Counted from the first letter of the stretch, positions 22,690 to 34,190 are shown. The stretch: 64,000 nucleotides of DNA from Tomocerus qinae (GCA_020055645.1 CM034547.1:930001-994000), one strand, 5' to 3'. The notes: generated by a model not told the origin, from the sequence alone. Made by a program: numbers and translations.

Positions 22690-22985
22690 ACCCCCTAAGT
22701 ATGACTTCCGGTGACGTCACTCGAAGTCAATCAATCCTATGTAATGTTTCCACAAACTCCACCCACTTTTCAGTTGCATAGGTGATGTCCACGGGTTGGG
22801 TTTCATCCAAGGTGGGCTAAATTTTTATAGCAATATATTTATCGTAGATACAAAGGTGAGGAAAGGACTACATAATATTACCATTGAAATGATACGGACA
22901 AACTCTGGGACGGATCGTCCCAGCTCATGGTACCAATCCAAATTCAGTTAGGAACTCATTTTCATTCGAATAATCATAGAGGTTA
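22690..22985 (+). repeat. Dispersed repeat R1, copy 1
   Basis: From about 22797 the sequence matches 57232-57415 closely, including the palindrome GGGACGGATCGTCCC and AGCTCATGGTACCAATCCAA. The part before it (GACGTCAC, CACCCACTTTTCA, CCACGGGTTGG) resembles 46210-46290. The preceding 22155-22689 holds no gene. Confidence 0.75.
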
Positions 22986-23335
22986 TTGAAAATAACGGGG
23001 TTATTGAAAATAACGGGGTTATTGAAAATAACGAGGTTATTGAAAATAACGAAGTTATTGAAAATAACTTGGTTAAATGATGCTCAATTTGGTACACTAT
23101 TATTATGTTGATTCGATAAGTATTGTATTTTTTCCCGTGCGTAGGAGGTTGTAGAAATGTAGCAAGCAATTTAAAAAAAATTATCTGTTAATTTTCATTC
23201 TTTTTTAATGCATAATGCACACTTATGACCCCTTAATGGGCTAACCCCTCTATGGGGTAAACCCTTAATGGGTAACCCCATTAAGGGGTTACCCATTTCC
23301 CGTTCGGAGAACGGGCCTATTACTAGTAAATTAAA
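22975..23335 (-). repeat. Hairpin-headed minisatellite element, copy 2
   Basis: Read on the minus strand from 23335 it starts ACTAGTAATAGGCCCG, has the CCCGTTCTCCGAACGGG hairpin and a GGGTAACCCC tract repeated in inverted form. A conserved block including TATGCATTAAAAAAG follows, ending with five units of CGTTATTTTCAATAACC. It interrupts a LINE reverse-transcriptase frame at about 23336. Confidence 0.7.
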
Positions 23336-24340
23336 TAATAAGGGCCCTAAAACTGCCCCCTGTATGATCCCACGGCCGTAGCCGAAAGGTTCCGAAGCAT
23401 ATTTGCCATTAACTATGACAAAAGTACGATTTTCAAAATAATTTTTGAAAAAGTCAATATAGACAGAGTTAATTTTATAGAATTTTTCAAGAATAATGAT
23501 TAAATTGTCCTGAATTAGATAGTCAAATGCTTTTTTTAGATCCACGAACACGGCCCCAACGTTTATTCTGGGTTTATCTGGGCTCAGAATGTAAATGTTG
23601 CGAAAGAGTAGTTAGGGCAGTGTTGCAAGATCTACCTGTTCTGAATCCATGTTGTTCATCTGTTAAAAAGTTATTGGACTCAATGTATTCACTCATGTTG
23701 TTTTTAAATACAACCTCAAACCATTTACTCAACATTGGTAAGTTAGAGATGGGGCGGTAAGAGGACGGATCACACTTACTACCCCTTTTCTTATATAGTG
23801 GTATAATTTTTGTTTGTTTCCAGGCGTCCGGAAATACACCTGTATCCAAGATACTGTTGAATAGTATAGCTAGCTTATCGACAATAGTACTCATACATCC
23901 TGTAATGACATTACCTGGTAGTTCAGTGATTTTGTCAGCTACTTTAAATTTAACTTTTTTGGAGGCCCTAACTAAATCCTCCTTAGTGATAGTAGTTGGT
24001 AGCTTACTCATAATATCAATCTTATTTGAGGTGGGAAATTCGTTAGTGATGATCAATTGATTAAATAATGCAGCCTTAGTATTATCTACAGTATCACATT
24101 TGACCATAAATGCATCCGCAAGGGTTTTACATATGACTCATTCAATAGTAAAAGGGGCTTATATAATTTTGAAAAATAAATACCGTAGTAACCCAGTAGT
24201 AACCATAATTTTAAAATCACTAAAGCCCGCCCAACTGAGTTTTTTAACATTTACTCTCAAGTTTCATTCATTTCTTTCAAATTGAGCTGAACTGAATCTG
24301 CGGTGCTTGTGTTTTCTGAGTTGCATTTTCCACAAAAAAA

Positions 24341-26978
24341 ATGAGTAAAAAGGTGGCAAAGGTTTCTCAAAAGCTGCTGGAAAACTTAAAATCTGGAAAG
24401 AGGAGAAAATTGAATATTCTAAACTGGAAAGATCAGGTTGCCCAGTTCAGCAGAAATGAAGGAGAACCATATGAAGGAAGAAATGGGATGCTAAACCCTC
24501 CAAGAACACCTCCCCAACAAGCAGAGTTGGGATAATCTAGATTAAGGATTAAAGGATTACTAATCGGATTACGGATTAACTAATCCCCAATCCGTAATTC
24601 ATAGCTAATAATTTTACGTGATAAATCCATAATCCATAATCCCACCCCTTTTCTGCAAAAAAATTAATCCATAATCCTATAATCCCTTAATTATTCTCAC
24701 AATAATTAATCTGTAATCCATAATCCCGTACTTTTTCCGCATAATTAATCCATAATCCATAATCCCGTATATTTTGTATGACAAGTCCGTGAGCGATTTT
24801 TGAGAGTGAGGGTTATGGTGGATTCAGTTATATTTTCACTAACCGCCTCTAAGATGAAATTTTTATTGCATTTTGTTATTTTGAAGGTTAATTTATGGTT
24901 TAAATAAACAATTTATAAATAATACGGTAAAAGTGACTTGATTTGTGTGAAATTTCTCCTCATTCTGTTGTAACAACGCCAATTAGTGTTGATAATTAAT
25001 TAATCCAACAAAATAATGCGTTATTTTTTCCTTAATTCAACAAAATGATTGAGTTATAATAATCCGTAATCCTTAATCCAACAAAATTTTTTCGTTACAT
25101 TAATCCCTAATCCTTTAATCCAATAAAATCATTTCGTTATAATAATCCCAATCCAATTTTAATCCCAAATAAATTTTAATCCCAATCCCTCATAGTAATC
25201 CAAGAGATTTATAATTTTAATCTATAATCCGTAATTTTAATCCAAGAATTTAATCATGTTAATCCGTAATCAGTAATCCAACACCAAAATGCCATTAATC
25301 GCCCAACTCTGCCAACAAGACGTAATTTTTGAATAATCACCAAGAAATTGTCATTATTTGTATTATTTAACATATTAAAGTAACTAAAGGAAACGTTTCT
25401 TGGCCCAGATCTGCTCTCAAGGGTGTCAAAAGGAAGGTTGTAATTCTATCAATGTAGAGAGAAAAGTAGAACTATTCCAACAATTTTGGAGTACAGAAAA
25501 TTATGATATGCAGACAGGTATCCCATCTCGGTACATTCGAAAAATTTCCAAAGCAGATGAAAATAATCGTTTACGTCAATTTTACGGTTATTTCCTCCCG
25601 GATACTTCTGGATTTCAGATGCCGGTATGCAAAACTACGTTTTTGGGAGTTTTCGGAATAGGCAAAAAGCGAGTAGAAGTTTTACAGAAAAAGATCTCGT
25701 CTGGAATCCTAAATTTCACAGATAAAAGGGGCAGTCATGAAAACTACAGACGGTTTCCGGAAAATGGTTGGAATCTAATACATGCACATATTCAAAGTTA
25801 TGAGACTTCCTGTAGCCACTATTCCAGAAACAATGGTGACCCTACTCGACAATACCTAGCGAGGGACTTGCCCATATCATGAATGTTCCGCGACTTGAAT
25901 TGAATTGAATGATGAAGCTGCGGACTGGGAGTGGGCCTACCGAACATGCTTCAAGGAATTAGGGCTCAAGTTTGCTGCTCTCAAGTCCGACACATGTGGA
26001 AGATGTGATCTCTATGAGTCTCAAATCCGCAATCATGATGTTTCCGTAGCCGAGCTAGAAGAAATTTGGACTGAAAAAATGGAACATCATCTACTAGCTG
26101 AAAATGCTTATAAATGTCTCCGTGATGATACAGAGCAGAGCAGAATAGATCCTGATTTTGTAACGATTTGTGTTGATTTGCAAGGTGTTTTATTTTGTCC
26201 CCGTTTAACCAATTCAGAATATTATTACCAACGCAAGTACACGTGCTACAATTTAGGGATTAACAACCCCGCAGAAGATCAAACTACAATGGCCTTTTGG
26301 CACCAAGCAGAAGCAAGTCGTGGATCTTCAGAAGTCGCGTCGTGCGTATATAGGTATCTTATTGAAAATTATCCAATCTTAGAGGAAGGGGATAAGCGTA
26401 TTCTAACCATCTATTCTTATCGCTGCGTCGGTCAGAATAACAACTTTATTGTTTTAGTATTGTACATGTTGCTAATTCGTCAAAATCGTTTCTCTGAAAT
26501 ACGGCAAAAGTTTATGACTACAGGCCACAGCTTTTTACCTTGCGACAGACAATTTTCCCTGATTGAGAAGAAGATGATGAAGGCTACCAACCATAAACCT
26601 GATGATTACATAAGTGTTATTCAAGAGTCCAGAGTAGAGAAGCCTTATACTGTCCAAAGAATGCTACAAGACGACATTTTAGATTTTATGAATCTCACTA
26701 ATCAAGTGGTCCGTCCAAGAACCCTAAAAGTTACGCAAATAATGTATGGTCTACTTAAATCAGCCAATATTAATTTGCTCCAAACAAAATCTCACTTGTG
26801 GGATGAGCAGTGGCAACATCACGTATTGCAATTCAATGCAAATTTTGGTTTGCAGCCAGTACAAAGACTTTACCATTTCCCACTTCCCATTGCTGCAGCC
26901 TTGCAAAAGGATCTAAAGGATCCCTTTTCTAAATTCGGAATCTCAGGTGTTTTGGAGAAATTTCTGGGAAATTTATAA
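24341..26978 (+). pseudogene. DUF7869-like transposase, broken
   Basis: Three parts. 24341-24521 is a 5' frame of about 60 codons, cut by a hAT MITE. 25400-25880 includes a CSQGC...C start, FYGYFLP, VCKTTFLGVFGIGKKRVEVL and RGSHENY...SHYSRNN. 25905-26978 (357 codons) includes DTCGRCD, TICVDLQGVLFCP, YYYQRKYTCYNLGI, ASRGSSEVASCVYRYL, GQNNNFIVLVLYML and a GHSFLPCDRQFSLIEKK segment. These occur in the family's usual order. The gene is broken by TGA at 25880 and a frame change by 25905, near a triplicated TTGAA. The acidic block normally before CxGQNKN (SDN in my recollection) reads SYR, so one likely catalytic aspartate is lost. The family assignment is from remembered motifs. Confidence 0.65.
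24522..25311. mobile_element. hAT-type MITE filled with TAATCC motifs
   Basis: Ends CAGAGTTGGG and CCCAACTCTG with a perfect 8-bp target duplication CCAACAAG (24514-24521, 25312-25319), diagnostic of hAT elements. 790 bp long. Two blocks (about 24540-24780 and 24985-25300) are dense in TAATCC and TAATCCGTAATCC-like repeats, separated by about 200 bp of ordinary sequence. It interrupts the transposase gene. Confidence 0.85.
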
Positions 26979-27132
26979 TCAACAGGCTTGAAATATCCTA
27001 TTTAAAGAAAACCTTCGTCTTCAGTTTCCATGTCATATTGCATTGTACAGTATTATCTAAGGTTCATTCGTCATTATTGTTTTATTTGACAGATTGATTC
27101 GTTTCCATAAGCTTACCCCGTCTGGTCAGTAT

Positions 27133-28085
27133 AAAATATTACAGGTAAAAACCTTTAAAAGCTCATAGGGAGACGCAATGAAAACCAGAAAACAATGAAA
27201 AGTAGTTTCTGGATAATTTAAATAGGGCGTAATTTAATAAACATGTATGCCCCAGTCTACGGGTTGAAATTGCTTTTGAATCGTTTTCAGCATTGTGCAA
27301 TGTGAAAATCGGTAGTACAAGTGCAGTTCTAATAATATGTGGTAGTTTTAGTATAGAATTTTAAATAACCTACCCAAACAAACGACTATAAAAATCAAGA
27401 GAGACCATGAAAAATCCAGTAGTATACACGTTATTTTAAAATTTTTTCTATAGTAGTAATTCTTTCATTGACAGATCGGAGGAAAATTCTTTTAGACGGG
27501 GAGTAGTAGTAATATGAATGAGTGGGGATGAGTGTTATCATTTGGTTGTTATCAAGGTGCCATAAGTCTCCTTGGTCCCATATCCACTAGTTACAAGGTG
27601 GAGACAAAGAGATAATTAGGGTAAGGGAGTATCGTATAGGGTTATTAGAACTCATGACAATAATGTACTTATTTGCTGAAAAACAATTAACTGGTTGTAC
27701 AAGGCTAAATTGTCTATTGTCTTTGATGCTATCTAGATTGTTTTCAGAATTTGCAACTACGATTAAAAAATATTTTATGTCACAAAATATATATACAAAC
27801 ATTTTAGTAAAATATGTGCATTTTTTCTATATAGTCTGGCATTTTCCTAATTTCTACTTCATTTCAGAAGAACCTTCTTGAATCAGCTGAATTCTTTGAA
27901 GAATTTTCAATAACGTGGAAAGACTATTTCGAATTTCTAATTTCAACCGGGAGACTGGGGCATACATGTTTATTAAATTACGCCCTATTTAAATTATCCA
28001 GAAACTACTTTTCCTTGTTTTCTGGTTTTCATTGCGTCTCCCTATGATCTTTTAAAGGTTTTTACCTGTAATATTTTTTATTTTA
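27133..28085. mobile_element. Long inverted-repeat element inside the 4.8-kb transposon
   Basis: Arms of about 130 bp: ATATTACAGGTAAAAACC, then GGGAGACGCAATGAAAACC, AGTAGTTTCTGGATAATTTA and GGGCGTAATTTAATAAACAT at the left, with the complement at 27945-28085. The loop is about 700 bp and non-coding. The tip resembles that of the element at 50337-51138, and part of the arm (TTTCTGGATAATT...GGCGTAAT) recurs at 47258-47373. Confidence 0.8.
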
Positions 28086-28923
28086 TAGTTTTTATTGTTT
28101 ATAAATAGTTTATATGTAATGTAGCGCTATATTGAAAGTTAGGTAAAACATTCTCAGTGAATTAAGAATATTTTAGGTCTGTTATACGCAAAACAATATT
28201 TTTTATTCCTGGAATATTTCTTTTTCTCATTTTAAAAATTATTTTCTATCCCTGGAATATTTCCCTATTTCTAAAATTATTTTCAATCCCTAGAATTTTT
28301 CCCATTGCTGGAATCCGTAAAATGTATATTATCATTTATTCTCAAAATCATTAATAAAATACTCTATCGAATGATATCAGAATTTGGTTTTATGGGGGGG
28401 CTCTGCCCCCCAACCCCCGTCAGGGGAATGATAGGTTGGTGTTGTGGTTGTACCCAATGGTTGCACCTAGTAATTGAAATCCTTTAAATTAGTACTAGGC
28501 GATGGGATTCAGTCACCTTGTTTATTACTATGCCAAAGTAGAGTGAGTGGACGTAAGACACGTAATGATAGGGATTTGAAAGAATATTACACTATACTAC
28601 TACTATTCACTTGTATCTAGGGAAACTTAACTTGACAAATTGCATTATGATGACCAAACAATGGGACAACCGAATCTTCGGTGTCTAGCGGGAGAACCGG
28701 CCCTCCGACAGAGTTGCTGAATTAACGCAACGTAGTTCGAAGAATAATCTACCCGTTTTGTATCTATAATTTTTCCCCAAAAGTTTCAGGTTTTTGAGGT
28801 ATGCATGACAAGTCGTTTTGACTCAAAGGGGAAAAGGATACATAGGGATTGACAAATCCTGAGGACAGTTAGCCTGCCTCGAATGTCTCCCTATGAAAAA
28901 TAAATTATTTGTTTACAAATATC
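28086..28923. other. No gene; C/G-run hairpin
   Basis: Contains repeated CCTGGAATATTT-type motifs (28210-28310) and a strong hairpin GGGGGGCTCTGCCCCCCAAC at 28395-28414. Similar motifs in the opposite orientation occur at 49750-50030. Otherwise unremarkable transposon interior. Confidence 0.45.
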
Positions 28924-29490
28924 TAAGCCCCTTTTACTATTGAATGAGTCATATGTTGGCATCATTATCAATCATTTGACCATTATCCTCAAGGTTTGTT
29001 ATACAATTAGTTGATTTTTGTTTGTTACAAAATAAAATATTAAGTTTATGCCAAATACTAATACTGTTATTGTTGTTAGTGAGCTCCTTAATAAAGTAAT
29101 CTTCTTTAGCACAAGCTATTTGTTTGCTGACTAGGTAATTCGTACGCTTATAATCAGAGTATATTTTTGGATCGTATTTTTTATCCAGTTTATTTTTTAA
29201 TTTGTGTTTCTGATAGATAAGCGAACGGAGTCCCGGCGCATGAGCTTCATTTAGCCATGGTGATAATGTACTTTTGTATGGCCTTTACGAAGCGGAATGA
29301 ACTTATTTACTAGTTTGAATATTTCAGTGTTGAAATAATGTAGTTTGTCAATAACAGAGAGTTCACCGAATGTATCCCAGTTAATTTTGCTAATTTCTAA
29401 GTTTAATTCATTCCAATTGACCTTATTATAATTTCTGTAATAAATAACCTCAGATTCGAATTTATTTATTTCAGCACAAATATCACCCTA

Positions 29491-30500
29491 AACAGAGGTC
29501 ATTAGAATATTAGAGTTATACACAGTCAGTACATAATAGTATAGTAATGCATACTTAATAATCATACAGCGTCACTGGCTACATCCTCAATACATGAGTA
29601 GTTGGGTACATCATTGATATCTGTGCTGTCTTCAGCTTGTTTTTCTAATAAGTATTTCTTAAGATTAAACTTAAAACTATTTATATTGCAGGAGTCTTTT
29701 ATAGCTAGTGGGATACTATACCATAATTTAAGTCCAGTATAACTCAGTGTTTTCTTGTATATTTCCGATTTTCCATCAAAAGAGGGTACAATATGTGCAT
29801 TGTTTCGTGTTATAGTAGAATTTATAACATTAAAGTCAATATAATTAATAAAATAGTCACGGCAGGTATCATTATAAATAGAATAAGTCAATTTGAGGAT
29901 TTCAAACCTATACATCTGATTGGGGAATAGCCACTTAAGTGTTGAGGAAATATCATATTTTACAGATTCATATTTCCCATTTCCAAGATCAAAACGACCT
30001 AATCTACGTACAAGCTTATCTATTAACTCTAGATTGAACTGAGGAGCTGTACCCCAAATAGCTGACATATATCTAATAACAGGCATAATATGTGTATTAA
30101 TTACAGCTTTACGATTTACCACAGTAAGGTAAGGTTGAAGAGGGTATAGTGACCATAGAATAGTGTTGCACCGTGAAATTACTTTACTAGTGTGTGCAGT
30201 CCAATTTAAATTAGAGTCTATAATAAGACCTAAACATTAAATACTATTAACACTATTAATTACAGTATCATTTACTTTGAAACTAACATCCCCTAACGAT
30301 GTGTGGTCTACCAATTACCATGAATTGAGTTTTATCAACGTTTAATTCCATTCTATTACTATTCATCCAAGATAGCACATTCTGCATATCCTCTTCTATA
30401 AGTTGGATAAGTGCAGCTATACTAGTCGGTGGACCAGTAATAGACATGGTGCCACACTGTGCGGAATCAATAGACACGCGGCCCTTTGCCAAATCTTGTA
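29491..30500 (-). mobile_element. LINE B 3' fragment
   Basis: The minus strand encodes the end of a LINE reverse transcriptase: at about 30490-30290 a block with VLSWMNSNRMELNVDKTQFM. Frame breaks follow, then 30122-29562 (186 codons) with HIMPVIRYMSAIWGTAP and a YTGLKLWYSIPLAIKDS block. Stop at 29562. It lies just upstream of LINE A in the same orientation; the junction is near 29490. Confidence 0.75.
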
Positions 30501-30974
30501 ATAAAACTTTATCTCACAGATCTTGGATTTTTCACTGTAAAATACATGAAAATACCCTAAACTAAATAATAGATTACTCCAAAACAATCCACCCTCATAT
30601 TGCAATTTTTAAATACGTTGAGAAAACATTTAACTCAATGTAGTTCAGTACAAATTTTAAAAATTAACATAACTAAAAACCCCACCACTACCCACCATTT
30701 TGACTTGACTTGAAAAAATTCTAATTTTTGATAGAATTTTTTGAAAAAAATCTAGCTGCCACTAGCGGCTACTTCAAAAGTGGTGGACCCGCCCGAGAGA
30801 GGATCATAAATAACGTATGACATTAATAAGTCAATTGTTTTTATAATATTATGCTATTGTGACACCCCCTCGGGTGGGCAAAAGCAGTTTATAATCAAAG
30901 TTGTATTAATACCTGAGAAAAAGGTCCAAATTAAATAATTATACTAAAAATAACTTAGAAATTACACCGCTATT
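30501..30974. other. No gene recognised
   Basis: AT-rich. At both 30461-30485 and 31003-31030 a GGCCGC.TGTCTATTGATTCC-like stretch occurs in opposite orientations, part of the RT block of LINEs B and C. Confidence 0.4.
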
Positions 30975-31129
30975 GAAATCATCACCAATCTCATTTTGCC
31001 CCAGGGCCGCCTGTCTATTGATTCCGCACACTGTGTGGTGGTGTCATCCGCAAATAATATACATAAACTACTTTTTCATATGCATTGGTAAATCATTAAT
31101 ATATATCGAGAACAGAATTGGGCCTAATA

Positions 31130-32107
31130 GTAGTAGTAGTAGGGTTTTATTTGCGTTTCCAGCGAGCAATAGCTCATCACACAAAAATATTTCCAGTTAC
31201 AATGCGTTATATAAAATCATATTATTATAGCCAAATATTTATATCAATTTAGTAACACAATACAAACCAATTGTAAAACCATTACACTAGCAATGACCAA
31301 ATGTACGTTAACCCCACATATGACGATAACCTGCCCTCTAAAAGTCCCGAAAGACAAGGAGCAAGGGATGGACCTTTTTAATCGAGACTCATAATTACAC
31401 CCCCAGTACACGAGAGAAAACATACGGCTCAGTTAGCAAACAGAATTACAAAGATAAGTATGTGTATTAGTATAGTTACGCCTTGTTATAATACGGCCTG
31501 GTGGTTGCTTATCTTAACAAAATACAAAGCAGTTACCCCACCACTATGCAAAGTAGGGGGGACTTGGGTTGTGGCTTTAGTTGGCTTGATATTATTTGTG
31601 CGTGCTACGGTAGATCACTTACTTCACCTTGTTATCTTGAAGTTGGCCAGCGAGAATGAGTTCCTGTCGTCCCATTCCAGGCAGAATGCAAATTCACTAG
31701 GGCTGGTCTGAACACCTACTTTGTATATTCTTGCCTAGTTTATCTGATGAGGTCTTATATCATCTATAGTTCAGATACGCATTAGCGTCTTGAAGATATC
31801 ACTTACAGGCAGAAGAGTATGCATTTCGGCTCCGCCGCGAGTAATCTGCATATCTCGGAACTCGAGTCGAGGTCGTCTGAAATTCTCCAACATTGCACTC
31901 ACGGGTAATCACAAAAGTGTCCGAAATCGGGGAAATACTGACCTTTCGATTATGAACCATCCGATATTCCAGTAGGTCTTGTCCCGCCGCACATGTTGAG
32001 ACCAATTTCGTTCTTGTAGGTGCACTTTTTCACAGGTAAAAGTCAGTTAAATCTGGACCGCCACGTCGCACACAACCTACCTCGTCGAAGCCAACAATCC
32101 AAGTCAT
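31130..32107 (-). mobile_element. Insertion with 12-bp target duplication, probably a non-LTR element
   Basis: Flanked by TTGGGCCTAATA at 31118-31129 and 32108-32119. On the minus strand it ends in CTACTACTAC directly at the target site. The preceding ATTGCTCGCTGGAAACGCAA-like 3' end looks like a LINE or SINE terminus. No RT was found inside. The frames at 31460-31711 and 31790-31975 are not recognised. Confidence 0.65.
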
Positions 32108-32138
32108 TTGGGCCTAATATACTGCCTTGGGGTACTCC

Positions 32139-32431
32139 AAGGCAAATAAACTGTTTCCTTGCCTCCCGTTTTCCTCCCCGGCATCAGGTGGGTTCAGTAG
32201 AGAAAGTCCCATTACAAAGTTTGAACTTTTATATGGGACTTTCTTTTGAAATTAATCCCATTCCGGTCCCAGACCAAGATGCTGGTAGTCATGGATACCC
32301 ACCCTTTAGGAGTAAATTGCAAGTCCCATATAAGAGTTCAAACTCTCTTATGGGACCTCCCTCTACTGAACCCACCTGATGCCAGGGAGGGGAAGGGGGG
32401 AGGAGGGGGCGGGAATCAGTCTATTTGCCTT
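32139..32431. mobile_element. 293-bp TIR element with 10-bp target duplication
   Basis: Ends AAGGCAAATAAACTG and CAGTCTATTTGCCTT, flanked by GGGGTACTCC (32129-32138, 32432-32441). Inner arms share CATCAGGTGGGTTCAGTAGA. A 9-11 bp duplication fits a Mutator-like MITE. A diverged relative lies at 15160. Confidence 0.8.
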
Positions 32432-33229
32432 GGGGTACTCCTAGATTAGTGTAACCAATGTTTGATACATTATCTTTATCAATATATACAAACTGTCCCC
32501 GATTTTCAAGATAAGCCTCAAACCATTTAGCATCTATACCGTACCAATCTAGTTTTTTAATAAGGATATCTCTAGGGACTCTCAAATGCTTTACTCAAAT
32601 CAAGTGATAACAATAAACATACATTTCCTAAATCAATATTTTGAGTTGTCAATGTGGAATTAAGACAAAGGTTAAGCACGAACCCGCAATTACAAGGGCC
32701 GTCCTATTGATACCTCGTATGTCCTGTGTACGTAGAGTAGCTTTGGATAACCTGTCTTTGTTGGGCTAGTAGATTTCCGATAACAGTCCCACGACAGTGA
32801 CTCGTAAATGACAGCCTTAGGCTTCTCGGGTATTAGTTAACAACAATACCAGTGTTGAGGGAGTTGGCAATAGGCCCGTATTGAGGCATGCGCCCAGTAT
32901 TATCACTTTGTAGTGAGGCAGTACACCCCATATAACATACAAATCAATATTTTATATAGAAACTCAGTTTGAGCATATATGGTAGAATGTTTTGCCCTGA
33001 AACCAAATTGTTGCTTACAAAGTACATTATTCGAGTTTAGATAATCTAATAAGCTATGGTAAACACATTTTTCCATTAATTTGAAAATTTGAAACAATGA
33101 TTAAAGAATAAGGACTTTGCTAAGTTATTTTAGTAATTTAAGGTTTCGAAATGTTAAATATAGTGTAGAAATAGAAAACTTTAGTAGAAATTTTGAAGAG
33201 AGCTCAAAAGGCAGTTGTGCGCGCCCAGC

Positions 33230-34190
33230 GGCGGCACGTGCTCATCTCATCTCAAAAAAAGGTTCAGGTGGTGACATAATTCCAATCAAAGTCTTTAAAA
33301 ACTGTACTGAAGCTGTAACTAATAATCTAACAACAATATTCACCTACCTACTACTCATAGGCCAATTTCCAAGCCAATTTAAAACAGCCAATGTTATACC
33401 TATTTATAAAGGGAAGGGAAGTAGGAATAGTCCATCACATTATAGACCAATCTCCCAAATTACAATCCTAGGTAAAATTTTTGAAAAAATTATCCAAAAG
33501 TGAATTACCACAAGTATACTACCCGAAAAATTAATCGATGAGCAACACGGTTTGCGGGAAAAAAGATCAACTTTTACAGCAATAAAAGTTTTCTCGATTT
33601 TATTTTTAAGAAATTAGACGAAAAATGCGGACATACTTTAGCGGTATTTATTGATTATCGTTAGGCATATGTCTCAATCCTAGCCCCGATACTATTAAAC
33701 AAATTAAAAAACGAATTTCAGCTCGAACCATATATACTTCGAATTATATGTGATTTTTTTAGGAATAGAAGCTATAACATAACATTAGATAACTATTTAT
33801 CCCAACAGTACCCTCTTGAACGTGGTTTACCACAAGGTTCTGTAATTTCAGCCTTATTATTCACCTTATACATAAACGATTTAAAATCATGTATTATTGA
33901 TAAATTTCTCCTTTTGCTGACGATTTAATAATTTATATATGTGAAAGTACTGTTGAAAAATCAATTATTACCATGCGAAAGTCTTTAAATAAGTTAGTAA
34001 GTTGGAGTAAAAATATAGGACTAACTATCAATCTAGAGAAAACTGAATATATAATTAAAATATATAATGTTAAAAATCTATGTTAATAATAAGGAAATTG
34101 AAAAAGTGAAACACTAAATACTTAGGTTTATATATTGACGAACGATATTGAAAACTAATTAAAAACAAACTTCAAAAATTTATTATTAAA
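33230..34190 (+). pseudogene. LINE D reverse transcriptase, decayed
   Basis: Plus-strand RT remnant: IPIKVFKNCTEAVTNNLTTI, PSHYRPISQITILGKIFEKI, then after a stop IDEQHG. Further blocks follow with many stops (a GLPQGS-like block near 33826-33845, and a YLGL block near 34116). Orientation is opposite to LINE C, so this is a separate, older element. Confidence 0.7.

Larger units (their letters stand above)
24134..28951 (+). mobile_element. DNA transposon with DUF7869-like transposase
   Basis: Inverted ends of 28 bp (TGACTCATTCAATAGTAAAA plus GGGGCTTA at the left, complement at 28924-28951) lie inside matching CATATG palindromes, so the target duplication is at least TA. About 4.8 kb long. It contains a decayed transposase gene (24341-26978), a hAT-type MITE (24522-25311) and an inverted-repeat element (27133-28085). 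The superfamily is uncertain: the protein family is one I associate with the DUF7869 domain of arthropod proteins. Confidence 0.75.
23336..29490 (-). mobile_element. LINE A, split by a 4.8-kb DNA transposon
   Basis: Minus-strand non-LTR retrotransposon in two pieces. The piece 29490-28952 encodes the end of the endonuclease region and the linker to RT (PWLNEAHAPGLRSLIYQKHK...). The piece 24133-23336 encodes the first RT blocks: PLYKKRGSKCDPSSYRPISN, LTDEQHGFRTGRSC, FVDLKKAFDY and GIIQGAVLGPLLFNL. If one TA copy is kept, the reading frame runs straight across the junction, so the DNA transposon inserted into a once-intact frame. The RT catalytic block with the aspartate pair lies beyond the break at 23336 and is missing. 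Confidence 0.8.
30975..33105 (-). mobile_element. LINE C with nested insertions
   Basis: Minus-strand LINE RT in blocks: 33097-32936 (FKLMEKCVYHSLLDYLNSNN, KQQFGFRAKHST), then 32680-32442 (LLSLDLSKAF with a frame break, then KKLDWYGIDAKWFEAYLENR), then 32138-32120 (GVPQGSILGP) and 31117-31020 (ILFSIYINDLPM). It is interrupted by 32139-32431, 31130-32107 and probably about 32681-32935. The blocks join in frame at the first two breaks once one target-site copy is removed. Confidence 0.75.

Noticed and set aside
25400-26978. Host gene reading of the 160- and 357-codon frames
   Set aside because: They lie inside paired inverted ends that split a LINE, and contain a stop and a frame change; transposase is the simpler explanation.
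28395-28500. Helitron 3' end (hairpin then CTAG)
   Set aside because: A GGGGGG/CCCCCC hairpin and a later CTAGT occur, but spacing does not fit and no 5' TC end was found.
31790-32100. tRNA- or 5S-derived SINE promoter in the 978-bp insert
   Set aside because: A CGGAACTCGAGTCG string faintly resembles a B box, but it is on the wrong strand for the proposed orientation and no A box is convincing.
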